Shown: positions 12,429 through 26,500 of the stretch, piece by piece | Layout of the letters: each line of letters starts with the position of its first letter | Numbering within the stretch: position 1 is the first letter of the stretch | From: Rhabdornis inornatus | Lineage: Eukaryota; Chordata; Aves; Passeriformes; Rhabdornithidae | Length of the DNA: 64,000 nt | Direction: 5' to 3' | Assembly (NCBI GenBank): GCA_013397075.1 | Contig: VWZS01009947.1 | Coordinates: 186,001-250,000, forward strand | The notes under the pieces: model-generated | What the model was told of the DNA's origin: nothing | Databases searched by the model: none | The model's input: only the letters and a program-made list of their open reading frames with translations | Program-made: the position numbers and the translations under genes

Positions 12429-15400
12429 CTCTTAATTGTTGGGTAATGTAAATTTACCTCTGTGGTACTGTTCTATACCTCAGCTTTTCAGTGATCAATC
12501 ATATGGTTTTCTTTCCATATGTGAATGTACTGGACTCCACATGTACTTCAGTGAAAGACATTTTGAATCTCTCTTTTTGCCAGTATGAGCAAGGACTGTT
12601 GAGTTTGAGCATCAGACACCCCAAGTTTGTTACCTTTTCCTAAAGAGAAAGGCCAGGTAATAAATTGTGTCAAAGAAAAGTTCAGAAAATCACAAGGAAG
12701 TGCTTGGTGTTCCTGTTATTAAAAAACAAAGAGCATGAAGATGCCTGGTATTAAAGCCAAGGTTGTCATTATCTCATTCAGGATAAAGTGTTCTTTATTC
12801 CATGAGTAATTTCATTAGTGTATTTGGCAGGTATGGCCACTGGGACAAGACTGTCCCAAAAAAATAAGAAAACAAAGGTACTACTGATATGTCTGTGTAA
12901 GATTATTTTCCTTTCTGGACTTGTTTTTTAGTAATGCCCTAATGAAGAATGTCAACTATTAGTGGCCTTACATAGTTTATAATTTAAATTTGTTCTGTTA
13001 TCTGAGGACTGGATATATAGCAAATAGAATCCTTTTTTAAAAAGGGCTGTGCATCTGAGGTAAATTGATGATTTTTTGCCTAATGTACAGGTTCTAACTG
13101 CTAACCTAGCAGCACATATATGAATGAACATGATATACTGGGAAAGAACTGCCATATATATTGTATATGGAGGCCATTTCTTACAGACATATATTTTAGT
13201 TCTCAGAAAGAGTCAGAGATGTGGGTGATCTGGTCAGCCACGACTTATGTGGGCTGAAAAATGGTCAGGTTTTACAGCTGAGAGGTGTTTTTAACATCAT
13301 CCACTAGGACCTTTGGAAGTGCTTAGATCAGCACTACTCAATGAATTCATAGGCTGTTTCTGCAAAGAAATTAACAGTGATACGATAATAATTGGAGATT
13401 TTTGTTTTAAATAATAATAAAAAAAATTAAAATGTTTTAGAAGTAAAAGTGAGTGAGCAGACTGAAGCTGGAGGTAATTCCACATCCTTAGTTATACAAA
13501 ACTAGGAAACAAATACAGGACATCTGCAAAAGTATGCTACAAAATGTCTTAATACTCAACATGAGTTGCAAAGGCAACTAGAAAGATGGGAATGATTGGG
13601 AAGGGAATAGAGAATAAAACAGGATACATCATTATTCTGTGGTGCATTCTATTATTCCATTGTGCTGTAATTCTCTATCCACATTTTGAATACTGCATAA
13701 CAAATTAGATTGTATAAGGGTGCTTATGTCACAAAAGAAGTAACTGGGATATAGGCCTACATAATCACAAATGACAGGGAAAATATGAGAAATAATGAGT
13801 GAAAGTTCCATACTCACAGTTGAAGAAGCAGAAGAAACCTGACAAAATGATCAGGCAGAAGATTTAAAACAGAAGTTTGCCATGTTCTTTTACAAGCACT
13901 GACCTGGAAGGTCATTAAATTCTAAGAAATAGAAACATACATCTCTTGATACAGCAGAGTAGTCAAGACTATTCCGTACTTCTTTTGTACAGAACTGGGG
14001 CACTAAACAGGACAGAATCTTCCTTTGAACTAGGCACTCTGTATGAACCATAGATTTTCATTTGAGCCTTTTTGGAGGATACCACGGGACAAAGAAATAG
14101 CAAATTGCTACACAACTGATGGTGATATGCACCGAGAAATGATCTGCAGACACTGAGCATGTCCCAGAACTGTGTCTCATGGCATTTATTTTACTGTCCA
14201 CAGTCTTTCTTTTTCCTTCTTTTCATTTTAGATATAGCATGCTTACAGAACAGTACCTTTAGGAAGGTATCTCTTTGAAATGCCCTGTGTGTTCTTTGTG
14301 TCTTCTCTTATTTTTCTTTCCAGTGTGGTAAGTACTTGTACACTTTCAGGGAGCTGAGCTTGTCTGGAGATTCTTCAGGTTTTAGACAAAGAGACCAGAC
14401 TCCTTATCTGAGGTGCAATAGTCCTATATTCCCTGTCAGGACTGAATTAGTCCAAATCTTGTGCCTAATAGAGAAAAGCTGCAGCTCATTTCCTTATTTA
14501 TGTGGTTTCCTGTTTCAACACCTCCTTAGGAGCTGTTAGATGGAAAGGCAGTTTGGACTCTTCCTCATCTCTGAGGCCAAAGGAAAAATCTATTCAGACA
14601 GAACAGCCATCAACAGAACAATGGCTGAGATTTTAAGAGCACATTCCAAACCCTGAAAAACTCCATATAATTTTGAATTTCATTGGTACTTTTCATCAAA
14701 ATGAGCATAGCACTTTCTTTAGTTTGAAAGGAGTAGTAGAGATTTACACCTACTGAGGTTCTGCTCACGTGTGTCTCATCTCTCCACAAATATTCCCCAT
14801 CTTGTATGCTTAACTTGTCAGCAAGTTGGACTAGGTAGCCTGAAAGAGGTGCACACTACAGATATTCATATGGTAGTTTCTTCAGATAATTAAAAGCCTC
14901 TGCTTTTTTAATCTGGTGCCTTTCAGCTACATTGGATTTATCTGAAGAGAGTGTTGAACCAACAGGCCAAACTGATTAATGTGCTCACTTGCAGCCTTGT
15001 TTGTCACCTTTGTCATAAATACAATTATAGACCCCATAGCTGCAAACGTCTCTGATTTTAGTTTTCTCTGTTCCCTGTCCTATTTCTTGCTCATTTCCTG
15101 CAAGTACACAGAAGGCCCAAAGCTAAAAAAACACCCTGGCCATTCTGAGCATGAAATACACTTTAAGTCCACAGTGAAAAATCTTTTAGAACATAAATCA
15201 TTGCTAGAATATCACAGGTCAAAAGATGATTCAGCTCAATGCCTTTTCCATGGGAAATAAACCCTTTCAAATTTTATGTGGCTACCATTATACCTCTGTA
15301 ACATCCAGCCTGCAACAATACTGGAGTGACAACTGTCCATGCTTTCCCATGAACAGGTGAGCATGAACAGGTTTTCTTTGAGGGTCCTTGTACCATGATA

Positions 15401-18400
15401 GCAATCAAATTCTCCTTGTCAACAAGGACCTGCAGCCTGAGAAGTGGGAAGTTGCCAGAGGTATTCAAAAGTTTTCTCCCTAAATTTACCCTAAACTAAG
15501 ACAGGCCTGTAAGTAGTAGAACCAGTGACAGACTTAATGCCTAAGAGCTGAACTTGGCAATGAGTGATTGTATCTGTCTGGTAGGAGGCTCAGTTGCTGA
15601 GGGAGGAAAGGGCTTGAGTTAGATCTGGAAAGGCCATAGCATTTAAGAATGTCCTGGTTGGTGCTTAGCCAAGTTGGTTCAGCTCTTGCTTCTTCTTTCT
15701 GTTCTGGAGTTAAGGCACTACTGTCCATCTGAATGTCCACAAAGAGAAAAGCCTGACAAAGTTATTTCAGACTGTGAAGTTTTTCCTATCCTTATATAAA
15801 ATATGAATACTGGACAAGGTGCCAGTGTCTGCCTATCTTATGTATTATCAGTCAGTGGCAAGGCTTTTTGCCTAGGAAGCAGGAATCTGCTCAAATTTTT
15901 GTTTGATTTGAGATAGCTCTGACACAAGCTTCCTACTTCCCCTGTGTCTGCTAATGACTGCCCTTATTTTTCAGAGGCTTGCTCCACTCCTTGCTCGTTG
16001 TGCTTCATTGGCTGTGACAGTGCATGAAGTTGAATAACTGTAGAGTAGTGGGCAGTACAGGAAGTTTGACTTGTGGTCCAGTCCCTACCCTCAAAACTAC
16101 TTAGATATTTCATGGTTTTTGTGAGATAAAATCTAAAACTGTTCTGCAGACAGGGCCCAGAAGAGAGACAGTAATTGCAGCTGAATCATTTCCACAGATA
16201 CTACTTTAAGAAAAGGAAATGATCATCTACCGAAGTTGCTGTCATTAACCTTTTCTGCTTTTGGGGATCAAAAAGGGAAGAAAGAACAGAAGAATACAGT
16301 GAAAAGTAGTTTCTGAAGTGGTATTTCTACAGTCAAGTAAAATTACTTCTAGATATTTTTACAAGTCGGGTTAATACACTCTGAAATATATTATATGTTC
16401 CAGTAAATCAATAGCACCCTTCATGAAACTGAAAATTAGAATCAGTAGTGCTATATAGCAAACAAAAGCAGATTTACCTTGTGATACCTAGTCGTGAGCA
16501 GCTATATTCAAAACACTGAACAACTACATTACTGAGTTTCATATTTGTAAGTGGTGACATGATGAAAATAAGCAGTCAATTACTATTCATCATCTGCTGT
16601 GTGCTATTTGTCTGGAAACTGCATGCTCCTCTCCTGTGGTGGATGTTTTATTTCGAGGTGTTTCTTGGCTCCTTGGAAGCGTGCTAATGGTCACAAGGGA
16701 TTTTTCAGCATTCAACATTTGCAGAAAGAGTGCCAAGCATTGATTGAGGTGAGGAAGTTATCTGCGCAAAGGTTGCTAAATGATGTTAATCTTTCCAGAA
16801 CCTGAGTTTCTTTCCACAAACATATTTATTCAGAAGTATTACCCAAAGTCTGAGCAGAAACAGGGATTTTGTGTCACACGCCATCGATTATAAGCATCCA
16901 AAAATAGACACACCAGTATGAAAATTATTTCTCAAAAAAAAAGGTAAAGCACTGAACCTGCATTTCTTTTGATCACTAATCTGTTGCATGATGATGGGAT
17001 TGCATGGCTTTATGCCTACACAATTTTTATCTGTGTTTCTATCTGATACATAGAGTATAATTCTGTTCCCCTCAACCCTTGCAGGGTTGCAAGAGTTCAA
17101 AAACAACAGTTTTAATTCTGGTGTATATTGGGGCCTTGGATATTACTGAAATCTCTCTCTACCTTCATTCTTAATCTTGTGTATGTGCGAACTAGTATTT
17201 TTTCTCGGTGTAGCTTTTTAAATTGCATCCTCACAAAACAATGCTTTTGTCATATGATATTCATTGCATGGAATAGTTCAGTCAGAATAACTAGATCCTT
17301 AAATAATTCATTGAATTAAATACAGTTGTACTCTATTAAAATATTTGTAAAACATTTCTATATATTGTGTTACATGGGAATTATAAGATGCATAGGACAG
17401 GAGCCACATTTTGCAAATTCTGCTTCCAACCAAAACACACCTAATGGCTTAGGGTTGGATTTCCCTTCTGAATGTGTTTGCTCAGAAATAAGGCAGCATG
17501 AGTATGAGCATGCATTTGACCTTAATTGTAAGAGGTAAACCTTTGTACTCTGTGTTGACACACATAATAACCTGAAACTGTCATTATTTTAAAACATTTT
17601 TTTTTAATTCCTTGAACTGTTAGCAAAAGCTCCAGCCCATTGTTCCTCATTAATATGTATTGCACAGGAAAAAGTCAAGTTATAGCACTGGTGACAGTAC
17701 TTGCTTTTTAAGTCTTTCGGCATGCTTTACCAAATGCTGTTTTCTGGTACAACCTCTTGACTGCTTTCCTGTCAATGATCTGAATTAGAGATGTGCTCAT
17801 CCATACTATTCATTGCTGTGCTTAACGTGTCATCACACAAAAAAATTAAAAACAAATCTCTTGGGTTTTATATTTCTCAGCTCTTTTGTTTAGCTTGGTA
17901 CCTGTGTAGCAATTTGTTACCTTAGGAAAATATTTGCAGTGTTCCTTAAGTTCAATGCTGTCATCTGGGGACTAAATGAAAGAGAGCTCTTCTGTCATTA
18001 CCTCTGCTGTACCCACCCTCTGTCATCCCTGGGGCGAGTACCTGGCAATTTAAGGGCTCAGTGTGAGCAGAGCACTGCTCCACACTGCTTGGATGGGAGC
18101 CACTCTGGGAGAGTTCAGATTTTGCTCTGGGCTCTGTCCTTAAGCTCATCCCTGTGAGGAAACAAGTCCTGCTCTTCCCATCTTCTCCTGACACTGGACT
18201 TGAAGGAGCTTTTTAAAGAACAGAGAAAGCCCTATGGCAACCTCTATATCAGGTTAATTTGCTGCAGTCAGTTTTTCACATTGCATTGCATTTTAGCTCT
18301 GTGTCTGAAACTTTCTGACAATCTTGTAATGGCAGCCCACACTTTTTGTGTGTTGCTGGTTTTACAGAAATGTTTGTACACACGATCATTACAAAAATGG

Positions 18401-20240
18401 GTTCAGTACCCTGAACTCATTTTCATGATGGATTGAAATGGTGTCTACAGTTTCCATATTCAAGTCTCACTATAAATATCCATGATATACTATACTCTGC
18501 AGTCATGTGAAGAAAATGCAAATTTCTGATATATAGGGTGGAATGCAGAGTACTGGGATGTACACTGGTGTAGAGATTGGCATTTTGAGATTAAAGGGTA
18601 CAATTATCTCCTTTGCTGTTTAAGTGTCTCTTCAGATTGGGAGCAGTTAAATATTTTCTGTATATTTCACTGTCAGTAGCCCAGTGTAACAAATGGTTCC
18701 TAAGGGACTGAGCTGTGCTATTATTCTCAGTCATGTGTTTGATCAGATTTATGGTACGAGGCTAATTACAGTTGGTTTACAGTTTTAGGATACTTTTCTT
18801 TAAACAAATAAACAAATGTTAATTGGCTAGTAAATGCTTTTTAATAAAATCTTCAATTATCAATGCATGATAAGCAAGGGAAGGATTCCTCAGTGAATAC
18901 AGTTCTTCCAGATGCATGCTCATACTTCTAAGTCTGTATCTTCTTTCCCACCTACAGCCTGCATAACCACTATTACATTCAGTATCATTATTTCCACTTA
19001 CAGTAGAGATTTTAAGCAAGAAGTTTAATTACTTGAGATGCACAAGTCATTTTCCTAGAATGTCCATGAACTACAGGTATATTGCTACAACCTGAATAAG
19101 GTTTTCAAAGAAAGAATTTACTGTATGAACATAAGTATTCAGTTCATAAAGGAAATTGCTCTTATCCTGCAGCTCAACATTACACATCATGGTAATGTGA
19201 GTAGTTTGAGATCTATAGTTATAGGAAAAGTTGTTGCCAGAGAGACAGAGAAGACAATAAACATAGTAATATAACATTACTGTAGAGATAGTGTTTTGGG
19301 TTTTTTTAAGTTAAATATTTTAGGGGCCAAGGTTCTAAATGGTTGTGGTTCCTTAATTTTCTGTTATAACATTGATGTTTTAATCTGTTTTTAATTGATG
19401 AGTGCTCTGAATACCAGGGTGTTTCTGCATCTTTTGTATAACCATAATGGACACATGCAAGGATCTACTGCAGAGGAGACTTAAGTGGTGTATTTCAGTT
19501 TAGTTAGCATTTGGCTGGATCTTTGAAACTACAGGCTCCTCTAGGCAAAGGCTTGTTAGTGGTCTATTATGTGCTATGCAAACACATGATAAGGTGTTAT
19601 TTGAAGCCTTTATTTGAAGTAAGGATCTTAACTCAGTGGTTTCTGGGAGGGGTGGAGCACCCTGGCAAACCAGGGAAGCAGAGCTGCAGCAAAACTCTTG
19701 GAAAGCCTGTTTCTGGGGAAATATTAAATCAACCTCTGCAAAACTTGTGACACTAAAATCTGTGAAGTGTTCCTGTAAATAAATATTCAAATCTGAGCAT
19801 ATGCAGAGGGAACAAAATTTTGGAGGTTTTGATGTGGTTACAGTTCCTCTCCCATTGAAATCATTTATAAAATCATACTTTTGGTGAAAGCAAGCTCAAA
19901 TCACTTCTATGAATTTTTGAAAATGTCACCTCACAATTCCTGTGTAATTTCCATGAACCTTATTGTCTATCTTCTGCCTCAGAAGATAGAATCATGCAAC
20001 TGATCTCTTTTCCTAAGGAGCAGATGAGATGATCCTTGTGTGTCAATGCAGGACAAAACACGCACTGTTCTCAAGCTAAGCTGACACTGTGATGGTAGAA
20101 AGGATTTTGGCCTGAGGGCTATGGATTTGTTCCTTTGATAGGGTTGTAAGCTTTGTTTCCACTTTTTTTTTGCCCAGCTTGTAACAGAAATTTTCTCAGT
20201 TTTAAAATCAAGATGAGGAAATTAAAGCTGTGTTTTTGGG

Positions 20241-20317
20241 TTTTAGGAAAATAAATTGGCTAATGAAATTTTTAGGAAATTAATTTAGGGATTTTTAGGA
20301 AATTAAATTGGCTAATG
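20241..20317. repeat. Imperfect tandem repeat of about 25 bp, 3 copies
   Basis: A unit beginning TTTTAGGAAA occurs at about 20241, 20269 and 20292. The first and last copies continue into AAATTGGCTAATG, while the middle copy is shortened and diverged. It lies just before a CR1 tail. Confidence 0.8.
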
Positions 20318-20341
20318 TATGTTTCTGAAATGACATGTTGT

Positions 20342-20440
20342 AGAACCATAGAATCTTTTAGGCTAGAAAAGAGCTCTAAGATCATCTAGTCCAACCATGT
20401 TCTAAGGACAGATTCTGCTGTGAATTAAACCATTTAATCT
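20342..20440 (-). mobile_element. CR1 retroposon 3' end, fragment
   Basis: Read on the plus strand it starts AGAACCATAGAATC and continues TTAGGCTAGAAAAG...AAGATCATCTAGTCCAACCAT. This is the complement of the avian CR1 3' untranslated end with its ATTCTATG-type tail. The element is therefore inserted on the minus strand and severely 5'-truncated, as most CR1 copies are. The similarity fades after about 20405, so the left end of the copy is approximate. It is diverged from the young CR1 consensus. Confidence 0.8.
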
Positions 20441-23400
20441 GGAAACAGTAAAATAGAATAAAGCATTACAGGATGATGGAAATTTTCTTCACCTGCTAAT
20501 CTCCTTCTCCATGCTGAGTGTCACTACTGTCATTTCACTGAATTCAGGAAAACTTCCAAGCTTTTATCAGTGTCATGATATGAGGAGAGGGAGATTCCTA
20601 TCCTATTGGATACCATCCATGGATAATTTTTCTTGGCTGGAGTTTACCTGACTGCAATCTTTGATGCTTGGACTGTGAGTTTGACATATGGATTCAGGAC
20701 ACAGATCTGCATTAGATGCTGAAGTAGAAGGATCATTGTGCAGACCAGATCTCCCATAGATATGTGTAAATATTGAATTAGTTTGGGAGATCCGAGACAT
20801 CTTTTTTTATTTCACATCTGCAGCAAAAATTAAAAGCAGGAAATAATATAGGAGCCACCACAGATTTGGTCCTGACCCCACAGGTACCAAGGGAAGTGCT
20901 ACTGCTAGCTTTCTTTTTGAGGAAGCAAGTGGGTACTGAGGATTGTAACCTTGCTAATTGAGGATGTCTGTCCTCCACTGGGTCTTTGTGGTACATTGTT
21001 ATTCAACAGCAAATCATGCAGCAGCAGGTCTTAGGAAAGTCTTGCTTAACCTCTGCATTTTTTTTCTTTTTTTTTTTTCTTTGAAGTGAACCTTGCCGTG
21101 GATCCTATCTTTGTTCTTGCAACCTCTGTGTCACATAAATTGTCACATAAATATTAGATTATTCTAGCATACTTGAAAAGGGGAGATGTCCTCCAGGTGC
21201 GTTGCAAAGATTGTATATTTGCCTGGGTGTTTGAAAGGCTGGGGAATGGAAAGGAGTATAAGAGGGTACAATAATATGCTTCCAGTATGTTTTTCAAAAT
21301 AAATTTTTTTATAGTAAATTTCATGATTTCAGAACATCCATCCTGATGTTCTGCTGCCAAAATACCTCTGGAAAAAGTATTGATTCAGATTAAGAAAAAG
21401 ACTTGGGCATGTAAGGTCAGCAGTGTGACCCAGGAAGGTCCTATTTGGTGTCTGCTGGTCTGTAGGACTAAGGCTTCTATAATGCCAAGCCCTCTGTTCT
21501 TTCACAGATCCAGATCTGCATCCACTTTGCCAGAGCTGAATCTTTCAGCATGTGTCTCCCACTGAAGCCATTTTAGATGCTGAAATTTCAGTGTTCCTCT
21601 GACCATGTCCCTGGTCTGCCATACCTAAAGCACCTTCCCCACACCAAACACCAAAATCACTGTAGTCTTTCAGTCATTCAGCAAGGATCTTAAGGCCTGA
21701 GCTGATGGATTTACAGTAAAATGGGGATGTGGATGAGTATTGTGGAGATAAAAGATCTCCTGAAGAGTCCTGAATTGTGGTCTGAAATTCCCCTATTTTA
21801 CTGAACAATAGTTAAAAATGCAAACATAATTCAGGGAACAGGGCTATTACACAGAAAACTGTCTCCCAAATCCATTTTGGTCTCAGTAAATGCTCATGCT
21901 CTCTGTTTCTTTCTTCTAATTGCACACCTACGATAGGAAGGACAGAGAAAGTGGTGTCACAGGGTTCAATAGTAAGTAAAGGTGTTTAATAAATAGATAC
22001 TGACTCAAGCTTCCTGATCAATACTGGGCTGTGTGTTTATCACTTTCTGGCTCTTTTAGCATAGGAATCTCTGTGCTGCTTTCTGGTCTGTTGCCTCTGG
22101 CTCCTGCTTCATCACAAAGGTTTATGAATATTCAGACAGAGAATTATTTTCTCTGTCTCCAACATCACCAGGGCTTAGATCTCTGCCCAACAGGCACCCT
22201 TGTGAGGTTATTGCTGGAGGAACACTCTTCTGTGTACTTGTTCTGCTGTAGGTATGAATATGGCATCTTAGGAAGACAGGGAGATCCCTGCCTTGTTAGG
22301 TCCTAGTCTGCAGAACCACAAGCTGAATATGCAACCTGACAGAGATATAAGGAATGAAGGGACAGAAAAGGTAGCATGTCAGACACAGGGCAATGGAAAT
22401 CTTAGTAGGTTCAAGTTTGTGTTAAACTGATCTGGATGCTCCATTGCTTCTGGAATGTATTAAGAATTTTGAGAGGAGGATGGTAAGATGACAGGAACTT
22501 TGATAGCTGAATATGAAAATATGTAAAAATAAAGACTGAGCAAAGCTTTGGTATGGAGCAAAGAAATTGAATTTACCTCATATTCAGTTCATCAGTTCAG
22601 TCCTGTGCTGGGATGGCTTTGCATTCACTTTCCAAGGGGTCTTTGTCACAGCTGGTTCCTAACTTTTCCTCCTCCCCAAGAACATTGGCATCTCCGTCCT
22701 CCTTCACTGTGCAATCTGCTGAATTCTAATCTTGTGGTTAAAACAAGTGCTTAAGGTGTTCTGGGACCTTGTCTCTCCCTGAACAGTGCTGTCAATCAGA
22801 CATCTTTCACAATCAATTGAATCAGAAAACTTCAAGAAGGCAGATATGAGCTAAAAGTTAAATGAAATTTTGCTTTAGGCCCAAAGGGCCAACTTTGAAA
22901 ATCTTTTGGACGTATCTCCTTGTATACTTTGGGATAAGGTTAATTCCCTGCAGATAAATTCAAACTCTTCAGACAGAGACAGCAAAAAGTTCACTGTCAC
23001 TTTAAAGGGGGTTGAATCCATCCTCTCCTTTGACAGCAGAGGTAATGTAGCAGACTCATTTTCATATCTCATTCAGAAAGCAGATGAGATGGGAACCAAC
23101 TTGTTTGACAGATTAATACCCTGGAGATAATTTCAGTTTGTCACAGTATGTGTGATTTCTTTACAATTAATGCCAAGCTACAAGAGTGCAGAAGACTGGC
23201 CCATAAATGTCAGCCATTCTGCTTTCTTTAATTCCCAGAATATAAAACACTTTTCTAATTTTAAATATAAAAACACTGTTAGCAATTAAAGCCTTCATTG
23301 GAAAAACAGATCTTTTTTTTTTCTACAACCAGGCAAGAAAAACAGAAGAAGTCACAAAATGGAAGGGAGATTGGAACTGTGGGGTTTATCTCTTTGGGTT

Positions 23401-23524
23401 TTTTCTTCTTCATTCCTCAATGTTGAATGAGATGAGTTTGAAGGAGAGATATCACGTGCCTGCTCCCTCCCGTGCTTCAAAAGGGGATGGTTTAATGTGC
23501 TGAGCAACTCTGACCACTTAGGTC
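20441..23524. other. Unique non-coding sequence
   Basis: No gene is recognised. A T-rich pyrimidine tract lies at 21058-21082. Short open frames, such as 22031-22306 plus and 20603-20800 minus, match nothing I know and are probably chance. Confidence 0.5.
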
Positions 23525-23589
23525 ACACCCTAAGTGACCCATATACCTGTTGCTCTCTAGACAACAGGTATATGGGTCACTTGGGGTGT
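23525..23589. repeat. Long inverted repeat: 28-bp stem, 9-nt loop
   Basis: The left arm (23525-23552) pairs with the right arm (23562-23589) across a 9-base spacer, CTCTCTAGA. The inner 21 pairs are perfect. One position (23531/23583) is a T-G pair and the outer six pairs are again perfect. In RNA from the plus strand all 28 positions would pair, with one U-G. The flank holds overlapping smaller inverted repeats: CACTTAG 23515-23521 with CTAAGTG 23530-23536, and GGTCAC 23521-23526 with GTGACC 23534-23539. No transposon termini are recognised. It could be a microRNA-like hairpin, a tiny MITE-like insertion or a recent template-switch product. I do not recognise it as a known microRNA. Confidence 0.9.
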
Positions 23590-26500
23590 CAGAAGCACCA
23601 AAAGTTTGCAATAGTGAAATGCAGCAGAGATGTGGCTCCTTGTGTGGCACGTATGTCCTGCTGCAGCTCCTGAAGAGCCTGACACCTCTCTTCATTAGCA
23701 CTGGCTGCCAGTTTGGCTATAAAAACATTGGAGGGGAAACCACCTGACTTCCTGGGCAAACAAAATTATTTTGCTGCAGCCATAAAAATGTTTCAACTTT
23801 CAGAAACCTACTGCATTCCAACTGAAAGTGGGATAGATTCTCACACTGATTATTTTTACTGGAAGACTGTCCCAGATAATCACATTTCCATTGGTTATAA
23901 GACTTATAAATCTCTTTTTATGCAAACCTATACTGGCCTATATTCATTTGATCTTGAACCAGAATTGTATTTTAACTCTTAGTCTCCTTCTGTGTGTTTT
24001 TCATCAGCTTGGTTCTTTTTGTTTTCAATCAACTTTTTTTCTTCACAGAGCTGTAATAGGCTTATGAAACTAAACTGTTTGTTTTCTCCCATTTTGTCCT
24101 TGCAATTGCTTGTTTTTTACATTTATTATAAAATAGATAAGGCAAAATAAGTACTGGAAATCGAGATATGGAAACTGATGGGTCATATCTTTAACAATCT
24201 ATATTCTGAGCAGTTTATAATTTCATTTTTAATTTCCATACAACTATAGATTCTTTCTACATATTCAGTAATCTTCATGCCTGACATTACCCTCCATAAG
24301 ATTTGAGTTGAACCAAAATTTTTTTTGCCTTCTATTTCTTCTTTTCCTTCTGTAACTGAGGGATCTTAAAGGTCTGATGTAGAAATTTGGCTTTATCCAA
24401 CTCCTGAGCCTCTCCCAGCGATTCTCATTTCCTGCTGTCTGTCCATCACAGACCTGGTGCTGATCACTTCAGTGCTGCCCTTCAGTGTACTTATTGACAC
24501 TGCTGTGGTTGCTTTATACAAGCATTACCCTTATTTTTTAACTTTTTGAGTGTGTCCCGACTGACCACTTCTGAAGTTGTAATTGTTCATTCTGGAGATA
24601 TGCACACATGAGGTTTTGATTGGTGCTAAAGTCTGTATGCGCTCCTGCAACAGCCCCTCTCCTCTGCTGAGTGATTTCCTGGGTCCTTGGAAATTCACGT
24701 TCATTCTTCTCTGCCCTCAGCCTCCAGCATGATCCTGGATGGCATAAGAAAGGATGGCAGTCAAGAAACTAAAAGGTTTCAAGGCAGGAAAGAAAGAAGC
24801 AAGTTGATAATGGAAATTTCAGCAGAATATTAAACATTCTGACATTCAAATATATTTCCAGGGTCAGCTTATCTTACAGCTCACCCTGCTGTATTCAGAC
24901 ATTGGTATAGTCACTTTCAAATAAAAATAGGATTAAACTATGAACAAATACTTAAATAAAATTCAAACAATCTCAGTGTTGAAGAGGTTTGCATTAAAAC
25001 CAGTACTTATGTAAACACATAATTTCTGTCTTTTTAGTGCTCATTTCTTGGTGTAGTCTTTGTTATGTCAGACATTTTAGAGAAAATTAGATTTTATTGT
25101 TCCTCCGGATATTACTTTAGAAAGCTTCTTTGTAAAGTGAGGATGCTTAAGTGGAATAGATACAGGTATAACAAAGAACCAAAAAAGAATAAACATTATT
25201 TTTTCAGAGCTTGAGCTGACTGAGGATACCTTGTGCTATCTCAACTAACTCCATGTGTGTACTTGTTAATTTTGCTTATTGAAGCAAACCTGTGCAATGT
25301 TGAACCCTCTTGCTCCTTAATGCAAAAGTATCTGTCTGATAGCAGCAGTGAGATGCAAAAATTGAAAGAACAGAAACTTTATGAAGATTACTCTGAATGA
25401 AAGTGCCAGTTTTTACTATTTTATTTAAACCTCTATATTGCAAATTATATTCTAGAAAGAACTTCCAGGGAACTGAAACTCTCAAGTATTAAAGCAATTG
25501 GAAACACTTTTGATTTTACTTTTACTTAGAAATGTTTTGCTTAGAAACAAAACAAAACAAAAATTATTTGGGGAACTTTATAGCTATTCTGTGTTCAATT
25601 AAAGTTTCAAAGTTGCTGTCAAATGTGCTTGTTAGAAGTAAGAATGCAGACAACACTACCCTATTACTTGTGACAATTCTATATTTTTTTAATGGGTGCC
25701 TTAGCCAAGCAATGAGTTATGTCACAGAATGTAAGTCAAGACTGTGTGGTTTTGTAACAAAGACTAATATGCAAAAGTTACAGACAGGGTATTTAAGATT
25801 TGAACAGTAGCTATGTATTTAATAGTGTCCTGAATGCAAACCTCTATTTTTTAAAATTCTTGACATATTGTTTTCCGTCTTAGTAGACTTCCAAGCTTCT
25901 TGAGTCCCTTTTCATAAACTTGTCAGGTGTTGAAGTTTTTTGCCACCTCATGTAATTTTAAGCATTCAGTTTTGTCTCAGTTTACATTTCCTTCATCTGA
26001 GCTTCCCCCAAAATAACCTTGTAGTACGTATCTCACACACTGGTTTGTCACCCCAAGGCTTTTCCTTGCCCAGCACCATTTCCTTAGCGAGGAAGATTAT
26101 TTCAAAGCTTAATAAAAGCTCACCTTTCTCACAACCTTTTTTCACCCAAAAGTTTTGAATATCTATTATGAGATTTTTGTGTTTGGAGAAGTTATTTTAA
26201 ATGGCTTGAAGTGAAGTAGAAAAATTTGGGAGATTTTTTAAAAGTCAAAATGCATATTAATTATCTTGAAATTTTTCTGTAAGCAAATCCTTTTAAAGAT
26301 TTCTTGCTATTTAGTGAACTGGCTGGACTAACCATCAATCTTAAGAGTGGGAAAATCCGTCTTCCAGTGTTTTGTTGTTTCTGCATCATCAGTGTGAGAG
26401 AAACACTTCTCTCCTCCTAACTAAATGGCTCAGAAAAACTGAAACAGATACACATTTCCTTGAATGGAGGATGCTCCCATGTGAAGATCCACACTGGACC

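Larger units (their letters stand above)
9835..20240. other. Unique non-coding sequence
   Basis: No gene, RNA gene or transposon is recognised over about 10 kb. Contents are a poly(T) run at 10005-10018, a poly(A) run near 11511-11521 and two short tandem arrays near 12.1-12.4 kb, listed separately. There is also a small palindromic pair ATATGG...CCATAT near 12501-12520. Open frames (for example 10928-11278 plus, 14979-15260 plus, 19500-19790 minus) are short and unrecognised. ACTCACC/GGTGAGT at 10974-10988 is a small palindrome that gives donor-like signals on both strands. Confidence 0.5.
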
